NCBI GenBank assembly: GCA_005788175.1
Contig: SXYX01000012.1
Span: 62,001 to 126,000, forward strand
Direction: 5' to 3'
Length of the DNA: 64,000 bases
Source of the DNA: Acidobacteriota bacterium
GTDB lineage: Bacteria; Acidobacteriota; Holophagae; Holophagales; Holophagaceae
Shown one piece after another: positions 28,624 through 38,107 of this stretch (position 1 is the first letter of the stretch; every line of letters begins with the position of its first letter). Position numbers and translations under genes: made by a program. The notes beneath the pieces are model-generated. The model saw only the letters and a program-made list of their open reading frames with translations, was not told the DNA's origin and did not search any database.

Positions 28624-31600
28624 TTAGAATTGGTATCCAGCTGAAATTAAAATTCCCCTCAATTCCGTCTGTATCTCTATGGGAGTTCGAGGCTTGCTGA
28701 GCAATTTTTTGAAGTCTTGGGCGTATTCAATCTTGACAGGGATACCGATCTTAAAAATGAGGCCCACTCCGATGGTAGTTCTCCACGCAGGAAACGGAGC
28801 GGAGTCTTGAGATAATCGAGGTCCTGGATTTAATTTCGAGTAGACCTGACCTGAGTCTACAAAAATCTCTGCCCATACATCTTGGCCCCACACAGGAAAA
28901 CGATATTCCATACTGGCAAAACTCAGCATTTCACCCCCTGTGGGAACGTATTGATAAGATCCGGGAATAGGTTGTCCCTGGACATTTCGTAGTTGGATGT
29001 TCACCACTGGACCTAATAAATCGGAGCCAACACCTCGAACAGAATTGGGTCCTCCCCCATAGAAACGTTCAGAAAGAGGGAGTTCGATAGCAGAGACCGT
29101 GGGCCTCACAACACCTAGTCGCGACGAAATCATAAAAACCCCGTATCGAGCGTCCATGCCAACAGAAAAATTCCACTGCGCTCTTAAATCTACTTTAAGA
29201 TAACTACTATCTCGACTTGTTCCAGTAAGTTGTGTCGCAAGATCAAAACGTGATGAAAAATAGTAGCCTTTTGTAGGATCAATGGGTCGATCACGCCCTT
29301 CTATAGTGGCCATGAAGTAAGGCGCTGAAATAATGTAGGATTGTTTATTCACTCGGGCGACATCTAAAAGAAAATCAGACAGATTAATCTGATAACTTTG
29401 TGGATTAAAATCCGTACGCTCATAACGCTCGCCTAATCTGTATTGTATATTTGCACTTCGCCATTCGAATTCAGAAGTCACAACTCGACGACGGGCAAAA
29501 TAAGCAGCTTGTGATTCTTCAATATAAGCAGCTTGTGTTCTCCAGTTAACCTTAAGATCGAACCAATCATGAATGAAGCCTGGTGAGGGATCGTTATAGC
29601 CCAGGGCATAAGTATCTATAGATCGATTATTCTGTCCTTGGCCCGTTGGAAACCATTTTCTTAGGGTCTCGTTTTGAATCGTCTTGTCTCCTGCGCGAAT
29701 CGTAAAATCAATTGCCCGTCCTTGGCCATCAATATTATTTCTACGGATTCCTCCGATAAAATAATATCCCTGACTGCGGTCATAACCAAAACCTGTCGTA
29801 TAGTCCCATCGTTTTTTTTCTTCCAAGTTTAAAAGGACATCACCTCTTTTCCAAACTATCTTCTCAGATTTTACTTTTTCTAAACTTTCGAAATCAACAA
29901 GATCAAAGGCATTTAGTGACGAGAGATTAATTTGACTTGCTGAGAATCGCTGAGGATCTACTGGATAATTAGGTTGTATCTTCAATTGATTTAAAACGGT
30001 ATTTGCACGAGTAGTGTCAAGACCACGTACGATGATTCGATTTATAGTATCTGCGGATTGAGTAGGTATGGCGAATTTTACCAAACCGTTCTGTATATCA
30101 ATATTGATGATGGGATTTTTAAAGCCTGCACGAGCTAATTTAAACCTGAGATCGGAATGAACTTCAGATAATAGGGCCTTGGAGATCGGAATAGTTTCAT
30201 CAAGATAAAGAGTTAGACTGATATCGCTCTCCTTACGCGCAGTAGCTTCGTAGCGGCCTTTTCGGCTAGGGGTAAAAGGTCGATCTGAGGTGATCAAATC
30301 ATTATCACTAGCCTGGTTCATGATTAGAAGTGACAAGGAAGATTTTAAATAGTCAGGAGTTAGCGGTAAGCCCTTCGCATAATCTAGTGAGAATTGCTTG
30401 CTTTCCATTTTTTGTCCTTCTTCGATAGTCCACGTCACGTTCACCCTAGGATTCGCAACATCAAGATTCGTCTCAGGGATGAGTTTCATATCAAGATATC
30501 CCTGTGCATCATAAAAGGTCATAATCTGCAATTGGATCTTTTTGATATCCTGAAAAGGATCTTTTGTTTTTTTAAGTGGCATAGTTCGGGTAACGAACGT
30601 CATAATGTCTTGCTCTGAGAAATTAATATTCCCCTGAAAAGTCTGATTGCCTATATAAAAGAGAGGGCCCTTTGAAACTTCGAGTCTGAGAAGTTGACTA
30701 GCTGTATTACTCGATTCTTCATCCAATTTTTCTAGAGTGCAGATTGTTTGAACTTTTAGATAACCCTGTTCTTTGTAAAATTTATCGAGTCGAAATTTTA
30801 CTAATTCGACCATATCGCTACTCGGTGAAACAAGAGCAGTAAACCCAATAATCTCTTTGAGAGATTTAGTGCCTACCCAAGGACCCAACAACTCGCCCTT
30901 ATATTTAATTTCCGTTCGCTTTCCTAATTGTAATTCGAGTACCAAGAGTCCATTGTCATCATAAGAAAAATCAAAAGTGGATTGAAAATAATGCCCATTA
31001 AGCAGAATCTTTTCAAGGTTTCTACTTAGTCTAGATCGTAATGTTTCGCTCCATAGATCTCGTGCAATAGTCGACGTTAATAAACTCTCAATTTTTTTTA
31101 TGATAGGGTTTTTATCTGCATTACGAATACTAATTTTTTGGATTTGACTAGGATTACCTAATTGTAAATCCCAATTAATTTCTTCAGCTATAGCACTTCG
31201 GCTGAAATTTAGTTTTAGATTTGGGTAGCCGCGCTCAGAGCCTAGGCGTATTAAATCTTGACGCCATTTTTCCAACTCGATATCGCCTATGGATCGATCA
31301 ACCGGAAGTCGATTGAAATCTTTTGCCAGTATCGTGGAATCAATGAGGGGATTAATACCCCTATGCCGCTTCACAGTTGGCCAGGGCACAAGAAAAATAG
31401 AGAGTTCTAGTAACGACCCTGCTTGGTTGGTCTGAATTTCTACCTGCCTGAAGCGGTCCGTGAGCATGATGGCTTTTATATAGATCGCTTGGTTTTCAGG
31501 ACGGTAGATTTCGCTGACCTTCAAGCCCGATGCTAAAAGAGCTAAGGCATGATCATCCTCTGTACCTCCAGAAAATTGGATACTACGGATATTGGAATAA

Positions 31601-31689
31601 ATGGGTTTTTCTTGAGCTAAAATAATTGCTTGAGTCCCTAGAGCCAGGAGGACTATGAGTGGAATTAACGCTTTATAAACTAGTTTCAC
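28624..31689 (-). CDS. Omp85-family outer membrane protein (BamA/TamA type)
   Basis: A 1021-residue protein starting at a GTG. An N-terminal signal peptide (MKLVYKALIPLIVLLALGTQ) is followed by repeated POTRA-like segments over about residues 60-600 and a C-terminal 16-strand barrel. The barrel has the Omp85 lid motif in SERFYGGGPNSVRGVGSDLLG (VRG) and ends with the aromatic terminal residue F (SAGYQF) recognised by the BAM machine. It inserts or translocates outer-membrane proteins. Length and POTRA number do not decide between BamA and TamA, so no symbol is given. It lies next to the tRNA and is divergent from ispG. Confidence 0.88.
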   Translation of the reverse strand: MKLVYKALIPLIVLLALGTQAIILAQEKPIYSNIRSIQFSGGTEDDHALALLASGLKVSEIYRPENQAIYIKAIMLTDRFRQVEIQTNQAGSLLELSIFLVPWPTVKRHRGINPLIDSTILAKDFNRLPVDRSIGDIELEKWRQDLIRLGSERGYPNLKLNFSRSAIAEEINWDLQLGNPSQIQKISIRNADKNPIIKKIESLLTSTIARDLWSETLRSRLSRNLEKILLNGHYFQSTFDFSYDDNGLLVLELQLGKRTEIKYKGELLGPWVGTKSLKEIIGFTALVSPSSDMVELVKFRLDKFYKEQGYLKVQTICTLEKLDEESSNTASQLLRLEVSKGPLFYIGNQTFQGNINFSEQDIMTFVTRTMPLKKTKDPFQDIKKIQLQIMTFYDAQGYLDMKLIPETNLDVANPRVNVTWTIEEGQKMESKQFSLDYAKGLPLTPDYLKSSLSLLIMNQASDNDLITSDRPFTPSRKGRYEATARKESDISLTLYLDETIPISKALLSEVHSDLRFKLARAGFKNPIINIDIQNGLVKFAIPTQSADTINRIIVRGLDTTRANTVLNQLKIQPNYPVDPQRFSASQINLSSLNAFDLVDFESLEKVKSEKIVWKRGDVLLNLEEKKRWDYTTGFGYDRSQGYYFIGGIRRNNIDGQGRAIDFTIRAGDKTIQNETLRKWFPTGQGQNNRSIDTYALGYNDPSPGFIHDWFDLKVNWRTQAAYIEESQAAYFARRRVVTSEFEWRSANIQYRLGERYERTDFNPQSYQINLSDFLLDVARVNKQSYIISAPYFMATIEGRDRPIDPTKGYYFSSRFDLATQLTGTSRDSSYLKVDLRAQWNFSVGMDARYGVFMISSRLGVVRPTVSAIELPLSERFYGGGPNSVRGVGSDLLGPVVNIQLRNVQGQPIPGSYQYVPTGGEMLSFASMEYRFPVWGQDVWAEIFVDSGQVYSKLNPGPRLSQDSAPFPAWRTTIGVGLIFKIGIPVKIEYAQDFKKLLSKPRTPIEIQTELRGILISAGYQF

Positions 31690-31761
31690 GATAGGGTCAT
31701 TTTACCAATAGCTTCTAATCGTGTTCTGATAAATATCGCAAAGACTCATCGATATAACAAA

Positions 31762-31790
31762 TTAACCTTATGGGTCTAGTAAACTATAAG
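31762..31790 (+). promoter_or_regulatory. Putative sigma-70-type promoter of ispG
   Basis: TTAACC (31762-31767) and TATAAG (31785-31790) are separated by exactly 17 bases, about 20 bases before the ispG start at 31813. Sequence match only. Confidence 0.4.
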
Positions 31791-31812
31791 ATCTGACTTA
31801 CGAAGGTACCTA

Positions 31813-32913
31813 ATGTCTCAACTTCATCCTCTTTCTCCTAGACGTAAAACTCGTCAAGTCATGGTTGGGAAAGTTCCGATTGGAGGAGATGCTTCTATTA
31901 CAGTTCAGAGCATGACAAAAACGGATACACGTGATATTGAAGCAACCGTTGCTCAAATTTATTCTTATGCAGCGGCCGGTTGTGAAATTGTACGGGTCAG
32001 TGTTCCAACCAAAAAAGCTGCTGATGCCTTTCCAGAAATTTGCGCACGATCTCCGATCCCCGTTGTTGCAGATATACATTTTGATTACCGACTAGCCCTA
32101 GCGGCTGCCGATGGGGGAGCTGCCTGTCTCAGAATCAATCCAGGAAACATTGGTGGGCAAGAACGCGTGCGTGCCGTTGTTGACAAGGCAGGAGAAAAAG
32201 GTCTCTCCATCCGTATAGGTGTCAATGGAGGTTCTCTCGAAAAAGATCTATTGGAACAATTTGGTACTGCAACCCCTGAAGCCATGGTAGAGAGTGCTCT
32301 CCGGCATCTAGAAATGCTAGAAAAAGAAGGGTTTTATCAGACAAAGATCTCTCTGAAGGCAAGCGATGTCATTAGGACAGTTCAAGCTTATCGACTTCTT
32401 GGTAAGCAGGTAGACTACCCATTTCATCTTGGTATCACTGAAGCCGGAACTCCGTTTGGCGGGACCATCCGTTCGAGTATTGGTCTCGGCATCCTTTTAG
32501 GTGAAGGTATCGGCGATACCATTCGGGTCTCGTTGACGGGAGACGGAGAAGAAGAGTCAAAGATTGGACATGAAATGCTTCGAGCCTTGGGGCTTCGACA
32601 GGGCGGAATTCGTATGGTTAGTTGTCCAAGTTGTGGGCGTGTTCAGATTGACCTCCAAAAAGTAGCCAACGAAATTGAAAAGGGGCTCTTGGAAATTGAT
32701 CATCAAGGAATCACGTATTGCGTGATGGGCTGCGTAGTTAATGGACCCGGAGAATCCAAAGATGCCGATCTAGGCGTGGCCGGTGGAAATGGAGAGGGCC
32801 TCATTTATCGTCGAGGCGAGCTTATTCGTAAAGTCAAAGAAGAAGATCTTGTTCCAGCCTTCCTAGAGGAAGCGCGTAAGTTGAAAAAAGAAATGAGCGC
32901 CGTAAAAACATAG
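31813..32913 (+). CDS. ispG: 4-hydroxy-3-methylbut-2-en-1-yl diphosphate synthase
   Basis: A 366-residue protein with the IspG start PRRKTRQVMVGKVPIGGDA, SVQSMTKTDT and the reductase part with C-terminal [4Fe-4S] cysteines in VSCPSCGR and YCVMGCVVNGPGES. It makes HMBPP from MEcPP in the methylerythritol phosphate pathway for isoprenoids. Its cluster presumably comes from the SUF system. GAAGG lies upstream of the ATG. yidD follows after 24 bases. Confidence 0.96.
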   Translation: MSQLHPLSPRRKTRQVMVGKVPIGGDASITVQSMTKTDTRDIEATVAQIYSYAAAGCEIVRVSVPTKKAADAFPEICARSPIPVVADIHFDYRLALAAADGGAACLRINPGNIGGQERVRAVVDKAGEKGLSIRIGVNGGSLEKDLLEQFGTATPEAMVESALRHLEMLEKEGFYQTKISLKASDVIRTVQAYRLLGKQVDYPFHLGITEAGTPFGGTIRSSIGLGILLGEGIGDTIRVSLTGDGEEESKIGHEMLRALGLRQGGIRMVSCPSCGRVQIDLQKVANEIEKGLLEIDHQGITYCVMGCVVNGPGESKDADLGVAGGNGEGLIYRRGELIRKVKEEDLVPAFLEEARKLKKEMSAVKT

Positions 32914-32937
32914 GCCCCGCTAGCTCAAGGAACCCCA

Positions 32938-33267
32938 ATGTTACCTGATATCTTTTCATCAGTCACAAATCTATTCGTGGCCTTCATTGTAGTTTTATTA
33001 TTATTGGAATCATTATTCCCCCCATCTAAACAATTCAGTGCCTGGCTCTTGAAAAAATTAATCATGCTTTATCAACTTGTCCTCTCACCTCATATAACAA
33101 CACAATGCCGATTCCACCCGACCTGTTCACATTATGGATATGGATGTATAGATCGCTTTGGAACACTACGAGGTGTCTTACTAATTCTCTGGCGACTAAT
33201 TCGATGTCATCCGTTCTCTAGAGGAGGGGAGGATCCAATCCCTTCTGTTAAGCACCACTCTCACTAA
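32938..33267 (+). CDS. yidD: Membrane protein insertion efficiency factor YidD
   Basis: A 109-residue protein. A first hydrophobic stretch (~9-24) is followed by the YidD core: YQLVLSPHITTQCRFHPTCSHYGYGCIDRFGTLRGVLLILWRLIRCHPFSRGGEDPIP, given here only as the family's conserved CRFxPTCSxY and RCHPF motifs. YidD is a small membrane-associated factor helping YidC insert inner membrane proteins. AAGGA lies upstream of the ATG. It is not next to rpmH-rnpA-yidC here, unlike in many genomes, but directly behind ispG. Confidence 0.9.
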   Translation: MLPDIFSSVTNLFVAFIVVLLLLESLFPPSKQFSAWLLKKLIMLYQLVLSPHITTQCRFHPTCSHYGYGCIDRFGTLRGVLLILWRLIRCHPFSRGGEDPIPSVKHHSH

Positions 33268-33499
33268 TCGAAAATCGATCTACCTGACCTCGTGCATCTA
33301 CTCGTAGATTTGAGCGATTCAATTTCAGTGAATGTTGGATAGTTTGCATACAACTCATAACAGGAAGTAGGATATTTAATCGCTTGAGATCATCGGCTGC
33401 GAACCAAACTAATGGAGATTGACGCTTACGCTGCTCAAAATCATCCAAGACTTTTTTTAAAATAATTTGAGCCGACTGTGGACGATGAATGGAAATCAT
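33248..33499 (-). CDS. Small unrecognised open reading frame (83 codons)
   Basis: An open frame of 83 codons covers most of the gap between yidD and plsC. It overlaps the 3' end of yidD by 20 bases and is antisense to everything around it. The translation has ordinary amphipathic composition (AQIILKKVLDDFEQRKRQS, then DDLKRLNILLPV), but no ribosome binding site precedes the ATG at 33499, and I recognise no family. It may be a small gene or chance; without it the 313-base gap would hold nothing visible. Confidence 0.35.
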   Translation of the reverse strand: MISIHRPQSAQIILKKVLDDFEQRKRQSPLVWFAADDLKRLNILLPVMSCMQTIQHSLKLNRSNLRVDARGQVDRFSISESGA

Positions 33500-33580
33500 A
33501 GACTATCAGTTTGCCCAAATTGCGACATTTTTTGGATAACCTTTTGGATATCTGTCCCAGTTGCTGATAGGGTTGGAAAT

Positions 33581-34324
33581 ATGAATTGGCGAACAAACCC
33601 TCTTTCTAGCCTACTTTTGGCCCTTTGGGGAATTATCGCCCTTATAGGCATCATTACCTGCATTTTAATTGGCTGCCTTTTCGTGGGACGGATTCGCTCT
33701 TTTTGGTTTTGGGCTCCTAAATTATACAAACTTATTTTTATACCAAGCGGTATTAGTGTTGAGATATTTGATCGACATAAAATTCTAGGTAATATCCTAT
33801 CCGGTACGCAACCTGCGATCTTTATGTCAAATCATGAAACTCAGTTGGACCCGCCTCTCTACGTTGGTGTATGTCCTCCTGGGACAACTATCATTGTCAA
33901 AAAAGAGATCGCATGGATCCCTTTTTTAGGTTGCGCTGCGTGGGCCGCTAATGCTATTTTCATCGACCGTTCCAATAAAGAAAAATCGCGAGTGAGTATC
34001 GAAAAGGCTATCTCGCGAATTCATAACGGACAATCGGTTTTCATGTACCCCGAAGGAACACGGACAAGAACCGGAGAGTTGTTGCCATTCAAGAAAGGTG
34101 GGTTTGTTATGGCTATGAAAGCCCAAGTGCCCATTATTCCCTCCTCAATGACAGGGGGGTTTCGCGTTTTACCTCCTGGAAGCCTGAGAGTTAGACCAGG
34201 AAAAATTATTGTTCGATTTGGCGATCCTATTTGGCCTAGAGATTATCAAAATGTTGATGATCTTATGTTAGCCGTACGCAATCAGATTAAATCAATGATC
34301 GAACAAGACACAATGAGGCTATAG
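33581..34324 (+). CDS. plsC: 1-acyl-sn-glycerol-3-phosphate acyltransferase
   Basis: A 247-residue protein starting at the ATG at 33581; a longer in-frame ATG at 33467 gives 38 unconserved residues overlapping the minus-strand frame. A membrane segment at about residues 10-35 is followed by the PlsC motifs: NHETQLD (H85, D90 of HX4D), the FIDRSNKE region and the EGTRTRTGELLPFKKGG motif. It acylates lysophosphatidate to phosphatidate in phospholipid synthesis at the inner membrane. Confidence 0.9.
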   Translation: MNWRTNPLSSLLLALWGIIALIGIITCILIGCLFVGRIRSFWFWAPKLYKLIFIPSGISVEIFDRHKILGNILSGTQPAIFMSNHETQLDPPLYVGVCPPGTTIIVKKEIAWIPFLGCAAWAANAIFIDRSNKEKSRVSIEKAISRIHNGQSVFMYPEGTRTRTGELLPFKKGGFVMAMKAQVPIIPSSMTGGFRVLPPGSLRVRPGKIIVRFGDPIWPRDYQNVDDLMLAVRNQIKSMIEQDTMRL

Positions 34325-34328
34325 TCTT

Positions 34329-34952
34329 TTATTTTTCAGATGATAGCCACATTTGAATTGCAGGCTTAAATTCTTCCTCTGTCAACAGCTTGTTGATCAA
34401 GCCTGCTTTACGACACGTCATTCCATCCCATACCTCAAGATCTATAAAAAGTTTTAATGCATTCGCCTTGCCTAGTAATTCCTTAAGCCGATAGGTTCCA
34501 CCGAATCCTGTAATCAATCCGTGAATAGCTGCAGGATGATGAAACTTGAGAGGGAGGTTGGTACCCTCAACCGCCCAGCGTTCTTGGCCATGGAGAGCTA
34601 AATCGCAACCTCCCCCCATAACTACACCCGACATCACAACCAAAGTCTTCCAGCCTGGCCAAAGCAATTGTTCGATAACGTGTTGGCCCAAGGATGCAAA
34701 TTCAAGTGCGGTTAAAGGTTCAAGATTGGCTACTTCCCGTAAGTCTGCTCCAGCGCAAAAATTAGCAATTCTTGAGCTATCAAAATCTGCAGTGAGTACT
34801 AAGCGATCACATCCATTCCATTTAAGTAATCTCAATATACGATCAAGATCATACAAAGTTGATTGAGATAGCCTTGGTAGTCCATCGATCGATTGCATTT
34901 GTATCCATGCAGAGTGTCCAAACTCTGTCACTTTAAACGAGGCGTGCATCAT
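34329..34952 (-). CDS. Enoyl-CoA hydratase/isomerase (crotonase) family protein
   Basis: A 207-residue, somewhat short crotonase-fold protein. It has the oxyanion-hole segment FCAGADLREV, then VVMSGVVMGGGCDLALH, and ITGFGGTYRLKELLG. The usual hydratase glutamates are not clear at the expected places, so the reaction (hydratase, isomerase or thioesterase type) is unknown. Its start overlaps the miaA stop by four bases (ATGA), so it is translated with miaA from a purF-miaA transcript. Only a few bases separate it from the convergent plsC. Confidence 0.82.
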   Translation of the reverse strand: MMHASFKVTEFGHSAWIQMQSIDGLPRLSQSTLYDLDRILRLLKWNGCDRLVLTADFDSSRIANFCAGADLREVANLEPLTALEFASLGQHVIEQLLWPGWKTLVVMSGVVMGGGCDLALHGQERWAVEGTNLPLKFHHPAAIHGLITGFGGTYRLKELLGKANALKLFIDLEVWDGMTCRKAGLINKLLTEEEFKPAIQMWLSSEK

Positions 34953-35830
34953 AGTCGACTCAGGTTATCTAAGATTATCGAAGGATCGTCTGGAATAGAT
35001 TCTAGGCGCAAAACATTTTTTATTTGATGTCGAAACCACGTGCTCTGTCTTTTACCATACTGCTGCGTTTCGATCGTAATGAGTTTTTGAGCCATCGATA
35101 TATCGGTTTGATCCATCAAAATCTCATACCCCAAAGGACGTAGACGACGCAAATCTGATTCATGGCCTTGCGCCATCAAAGATTTAACTTCCCTTGGCCA
35201 ACCCGATGAGAATTGATGTTCTATCCGACGGCGAATCGACTCCCGAAGAACATCACGAGGTGGATCTAAAATTATTACTTTCCAATTCTCCGGGATCTCA
35301 AGCGGAAATCCGGATAGTAATCGCGAAGGCAAAACTCCTGATGCTTCATAAAGAGCTAGGGCTCTTTCAACTCGAGCACGGTCATTAGGATGTATTTCAT
35401 TTGCTCGATCGGGATCGATGACCTGAAGTTCTTTATAGACATGGGATGTACCCAAGTTATCTACCCGTTCTCGAATATTTTTAATAATGGATAGAGGAAC
35501 TTCAGGAAGAGGGCTGAATTGGTTCCAAATACCTCTTAGATAAATTCCTGACCCTGTGACACAAATCGTCTCAGATAAACCTTTCATCCAAGCATTAACG
35601 GATACGCCAAAATCTTTGGGATTTAGATGCGTTGATAACGGAAAACAACCGTACCCTTCGGCGGACTGACCATCCAAATCTTGAGGTGTAGGTTGGCCTG
35701 TACCAATAGGGCAACCTTCTAAAGCCTGAAAGGGATCACCATTAATGATAGTTCCGCCCGAGAGTTTAGCGAGTGCGGTGGCTAGTTTGGTTTTCCCAGA
35801 CGCCGTAGGGCCCAGAACGGCAAGTTTCAT
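34949..35830 (-). CDS. miaA: tRNA dimethylallyltransferase
   Basis: A 293-residue protein with the P-loop GPTASGKTKLA (residues 7-17), the family's GTGQPT and LNPKDFG region, GSGIYLRGI and the C-terminal RRRIEHQFSSGWPREV and QSTWFRHQ blocks. It adds a dimethylallyl group to A37 of tRNAs reading UNN codons. It ends overlapping the crotonase gene by four bases, and follows purF after 12 bases on the same strand. Confidence 0.94.
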   Translation of the reverse strand: MKLAVLGPTASGKTKLATALAKLSGGTIINGDPFQALEGCPIGTGQPTPQDLDGQSAEGYGCFPLSTHLNPKDFGVSVNAWMKGLSETICVTGSGIYLRGIWNQFSPLPEVPLSIIKNIRERVDNLGTSHVYKELQVIDPDRANEIHPNDRARVERALALYEASGVLPSRLLSGFPLEIPENWKVIILDPPRDVLRESIRRRIEHQFSSGWPREVKSLMAQGHESDLRRLRPLGYEILMDQTDISMAQKLITIETQQYGKRQSTWFRHQIKNVLRLESIPDDPSIILDNLSRL

Positions 35831-35842
35831 AATTCCTTCGGT

Positions 35843-37207
35843 CTAAGCCAGTGGCGGAACAGCATAGTCCCCATTGAAACAGGCGTAACAATACCCTGAA
35901 CCCTGAGTTTTATCTTGAACAGCCGTCGCTAAATCTTGAAGAGTCAGAAATGCTAACGTATCTGAACCAATAAAAGTATTCATCGTTTCGATATTCATAT
36001 GGCTTGCAATTAAATTCTCTCGAGAGGGAGTGTCGATACCATAAAAACAACTGTGTGTAGTAGGTGGGCTTGAGACTCTGAAGTGCACTTCACTCGCGCC
36101 GGCTTGACGGACCATCTCTACGATTTTTTTTGAAGTAGTACCGCGCACAATACTGTCATCAATAAGGACTACTCGTTTACCCTCGATGAGATGACGAACA
36201 GGATTTAGCTTGATACGAACGCCGAAGGATCGAATACTTTGTTGCGGTTCAATAAAGGTACGGCCAATGTAGTGATTTCTAATTAATCCGAAATCCATTG
36301 GAATACCGCTTGCTTGAGAGTAGCCGAGTGCGGCTGAAACACCACTGTCAGGAACGGGGATTACCAAATCTACCGGAGCAGGATGTCGCTCAGCAAGTAA
36401 ACGACCCATTTCCCTGCGAGACTTCATCACACTTTGCCCAAATACATAAGAATCAGGTCTCGAAAAATAGACATGTTCGAAAACGCAAGGCTTAGCGGCT
36501 TTGCGTGGGAGCGGGGTTCGGCTTTCTAGTGATCCATGATGGATTTGAATTAATTCACCGGGCATGACCTCTCGATCATAAGTAGCTCCAATGAGATCTA
36601 AAGCACATGATTCTGAAGAAAAAATAAAACTAGGGCCCAGTTTTCCCATCACAAGAGGACGAAAGCCATGCGGGTCCCTGATCGCAAATAGATATTCCTG
36701 ATTCATTACTAAAAGCGAATAAGCTCCTTCGGCTTGTTTCAGGGCTTCAATAATAGCCTCTTCGAGAGAAATTGCTTCAGAGAGTTGAATGAGCGCTAGA
36801 AGTACTTCAGAGTCCGAAGAACTCTGAAAAACAACTCCTCGAGCAATGAGTTGTTGGCGCAGTAATTCGGTATTGGTTAAGTTGCCGTTATGACAAAGAG
36901 ACAAGAAACCAAAACGTCCATCGCGCATAAAAGGTTGAGAGGATTCTGAACTATCCCCACCTGTCGTGCTGTAACGGGTATGACCAATGGCCTGATGGCC
37001 TGCAAGAGATTTTATAATATCTTCATCAAAAATATCGGCAACATAGCCTTGGTCTTTATGAAGTCTTAAAACTATTCCGTCGGTAGCGCAAATACCGGCT
37101 GCTTCTTGCCCGCGATGTTGAAGAGCATACAGACCCAGGTAGGTCAGATTGGCAGCTTCGGAATGCTGAGTAATTCCAAATACCCCACATTCGTCCTTGA
37201 AACCCAT
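35843..37207 (-). CDS. purF: Amidophosphoribosyltransferase, iron-sulfur (Bacillus) type
   Basis: A 454-residue protein starting MGFKDECGVFGI; Cys7 becomes the N-terminal nucleophile after removal of a six-residue propeptide. The glutaminase half has LQHRGQEAAGI, HTRYSTTG and CHNGNLTN; the PRTase half has VVLIDDSIVRGTTSKKIVEM. Four cysteines fit the Bacillus subtilis [4Fe-4S] ligands: PCVFEHVYF, HSCFYGIDTP and the C-terminal GYCYACFNG pair. It starts purine synthesis. The Fe-S type links it to the SUF operon in this window. It heads a purF-miaA-crotonase run. Confidence 0.96.
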   Translation of the reverse strand: MGFKDECGVFGITQHSEAANLTYLGLYALQHRGQEAAGICATDGIVLRLHKDQGYVADIFDEDIIKSLAGHQAIGHTRYSTTGGDSSESSQPFMRDGRFGFLSLCHNGNLTNTELLRQQLIARGVVFQSSSDSEVLLALIQLSEAISLEEAIIEALKQAEGAYSLLVMNQEYLFAIRDPHGFRPLVMGKLGPSFIFSSESCALDLIGATYDREVMPGELIQIHHGSLESRTPLPRKAAKPCVFEHVYFSRPDSYVFGQSVMKSRREMGRLLAERHPAPVDLVIPVPDSGVSAALGYSQASGIPMDFGLIRNHYIGRTFIEPQQSIRSFGVRIKLNPVRHLIEGKRVVLIDDSIVRGTTSKKIVEMVRQAGASEVHFRVSSPPTTHSCFYGIDTPSRENLIASHMNIETMNTFIGSDTLAFLTLQDLATAVQDKTQGSGYCYACFNGDYAVPPLA

Positions 37208-37368
37208 GTGCCCCCCTGTTCTTAGTGTAAGGGGTCTTAGTTCCTTTTTCTAAGACCCGATCAATGGAGATTAAAGGCCGCTTGGGTATCCTTTTAGACC
37301 AATTGAAGTTATCCAAAATGAGGGTATTTCAGATCATTCATACTTATCAGTGAGAGTGAAAGGATTTT

Positions 37369-38079
37369 ATGTCCACAATGAAGTCGATAGCAGACCGGTG
37401 TATCAACCTATTCACCGAACCGACTAATGAACTTAAAGATGTCCGTAACGATCTCTCTTGGTCATGGGCTTTTTGGAGCCAGATCATTTTCGGTCTGGTT
37501 TTAGTCATTGCTTGGAGCCAAAGAGTAGATTGGCTAGCTCTCACTGAAAATGCCATGCTAAGTCGAGGTGGAGGATTCGGCGGTGAAGGATTTAGTGCCG
37601 AGGGCCTAGAAAGGGCGGTTGATTTTCAAGAAAAATGGGGTATGACGTTTGGAATCATGGGCGTCCTCATCGGAACACCTGTAGCAACTTTTCTCTCGGC
37701 TGCTGTTTATTGGGGTATTGGACGAGCTTCCTTCATCACACCGGAATCTCCTTCCTATCAACATGCATTGGTTGTTGCAAGTTATAGTGGGTTTGTCCTA
37801 ACGCCTAAAACTTTCCTCGCTACATTATTTTGTTTTATTCAGCCTGTAGGAGGGCTAAGTCCTGAACGACTCAGCCCAACAACCTTATCCTTTTGGATGG
37901 ACCCTGAAAATAGTAAACTTAAAACTCTTTTTCTGTATATTGACCCATTTAGCATTTTCAGTTTGTGTATCGTATATTGGGGAAGTATCCATGTAATGGG
38001 TACGAGCAAAAAAGGAGCTGTAATGGCTACTTTGATTCCCGTCTTATTGATCGCCCTGAGAGTTTACTTCGCGCGATAG
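37369..38079 (+). CDS. Yip1-family-like membrane protein
   Basis: A 236-residue protein with about five hydrophobic segments (about 35-50, 100-120, 142-160, 188-205, 215-232). A glycine-rich loop lies near residues 67-78 (RGGGFGGEGFSAEG). The overall pattern resembles the Yip1 domain proteins that often precede membrane-fusion protein and MacB-type permease genes. Function is unproven. AAGG lies upstream of the ATG, and the next gene follows after 28 bases on the same strand, so these form one operon. Confidence 0.72.
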   Translation: MSTMKSIADRCINLFTEPTNELKDVRNDLSWSWAFWSQIIFGLVLVIAWSQRVDWLALTENAMLSRGGGFGGEGFSAEGLERAVDFQEKWGMTFGIMGVLIGTPVATFLSAAVYWGIGRASFITPESPSYQHALVVASYSGFVLTPKTFLATLFCFIQPVGGLSPERLSPTTLSFWMDPENSKLKTLFLYIDPFSIFSLCIVYWGSIHVMGTSKKGAVMATLIPVLLIALRVYFAR

Positions 38080-38107
38080 ACACTTTTTAATTCATTTTGG
38101 AGTATCC

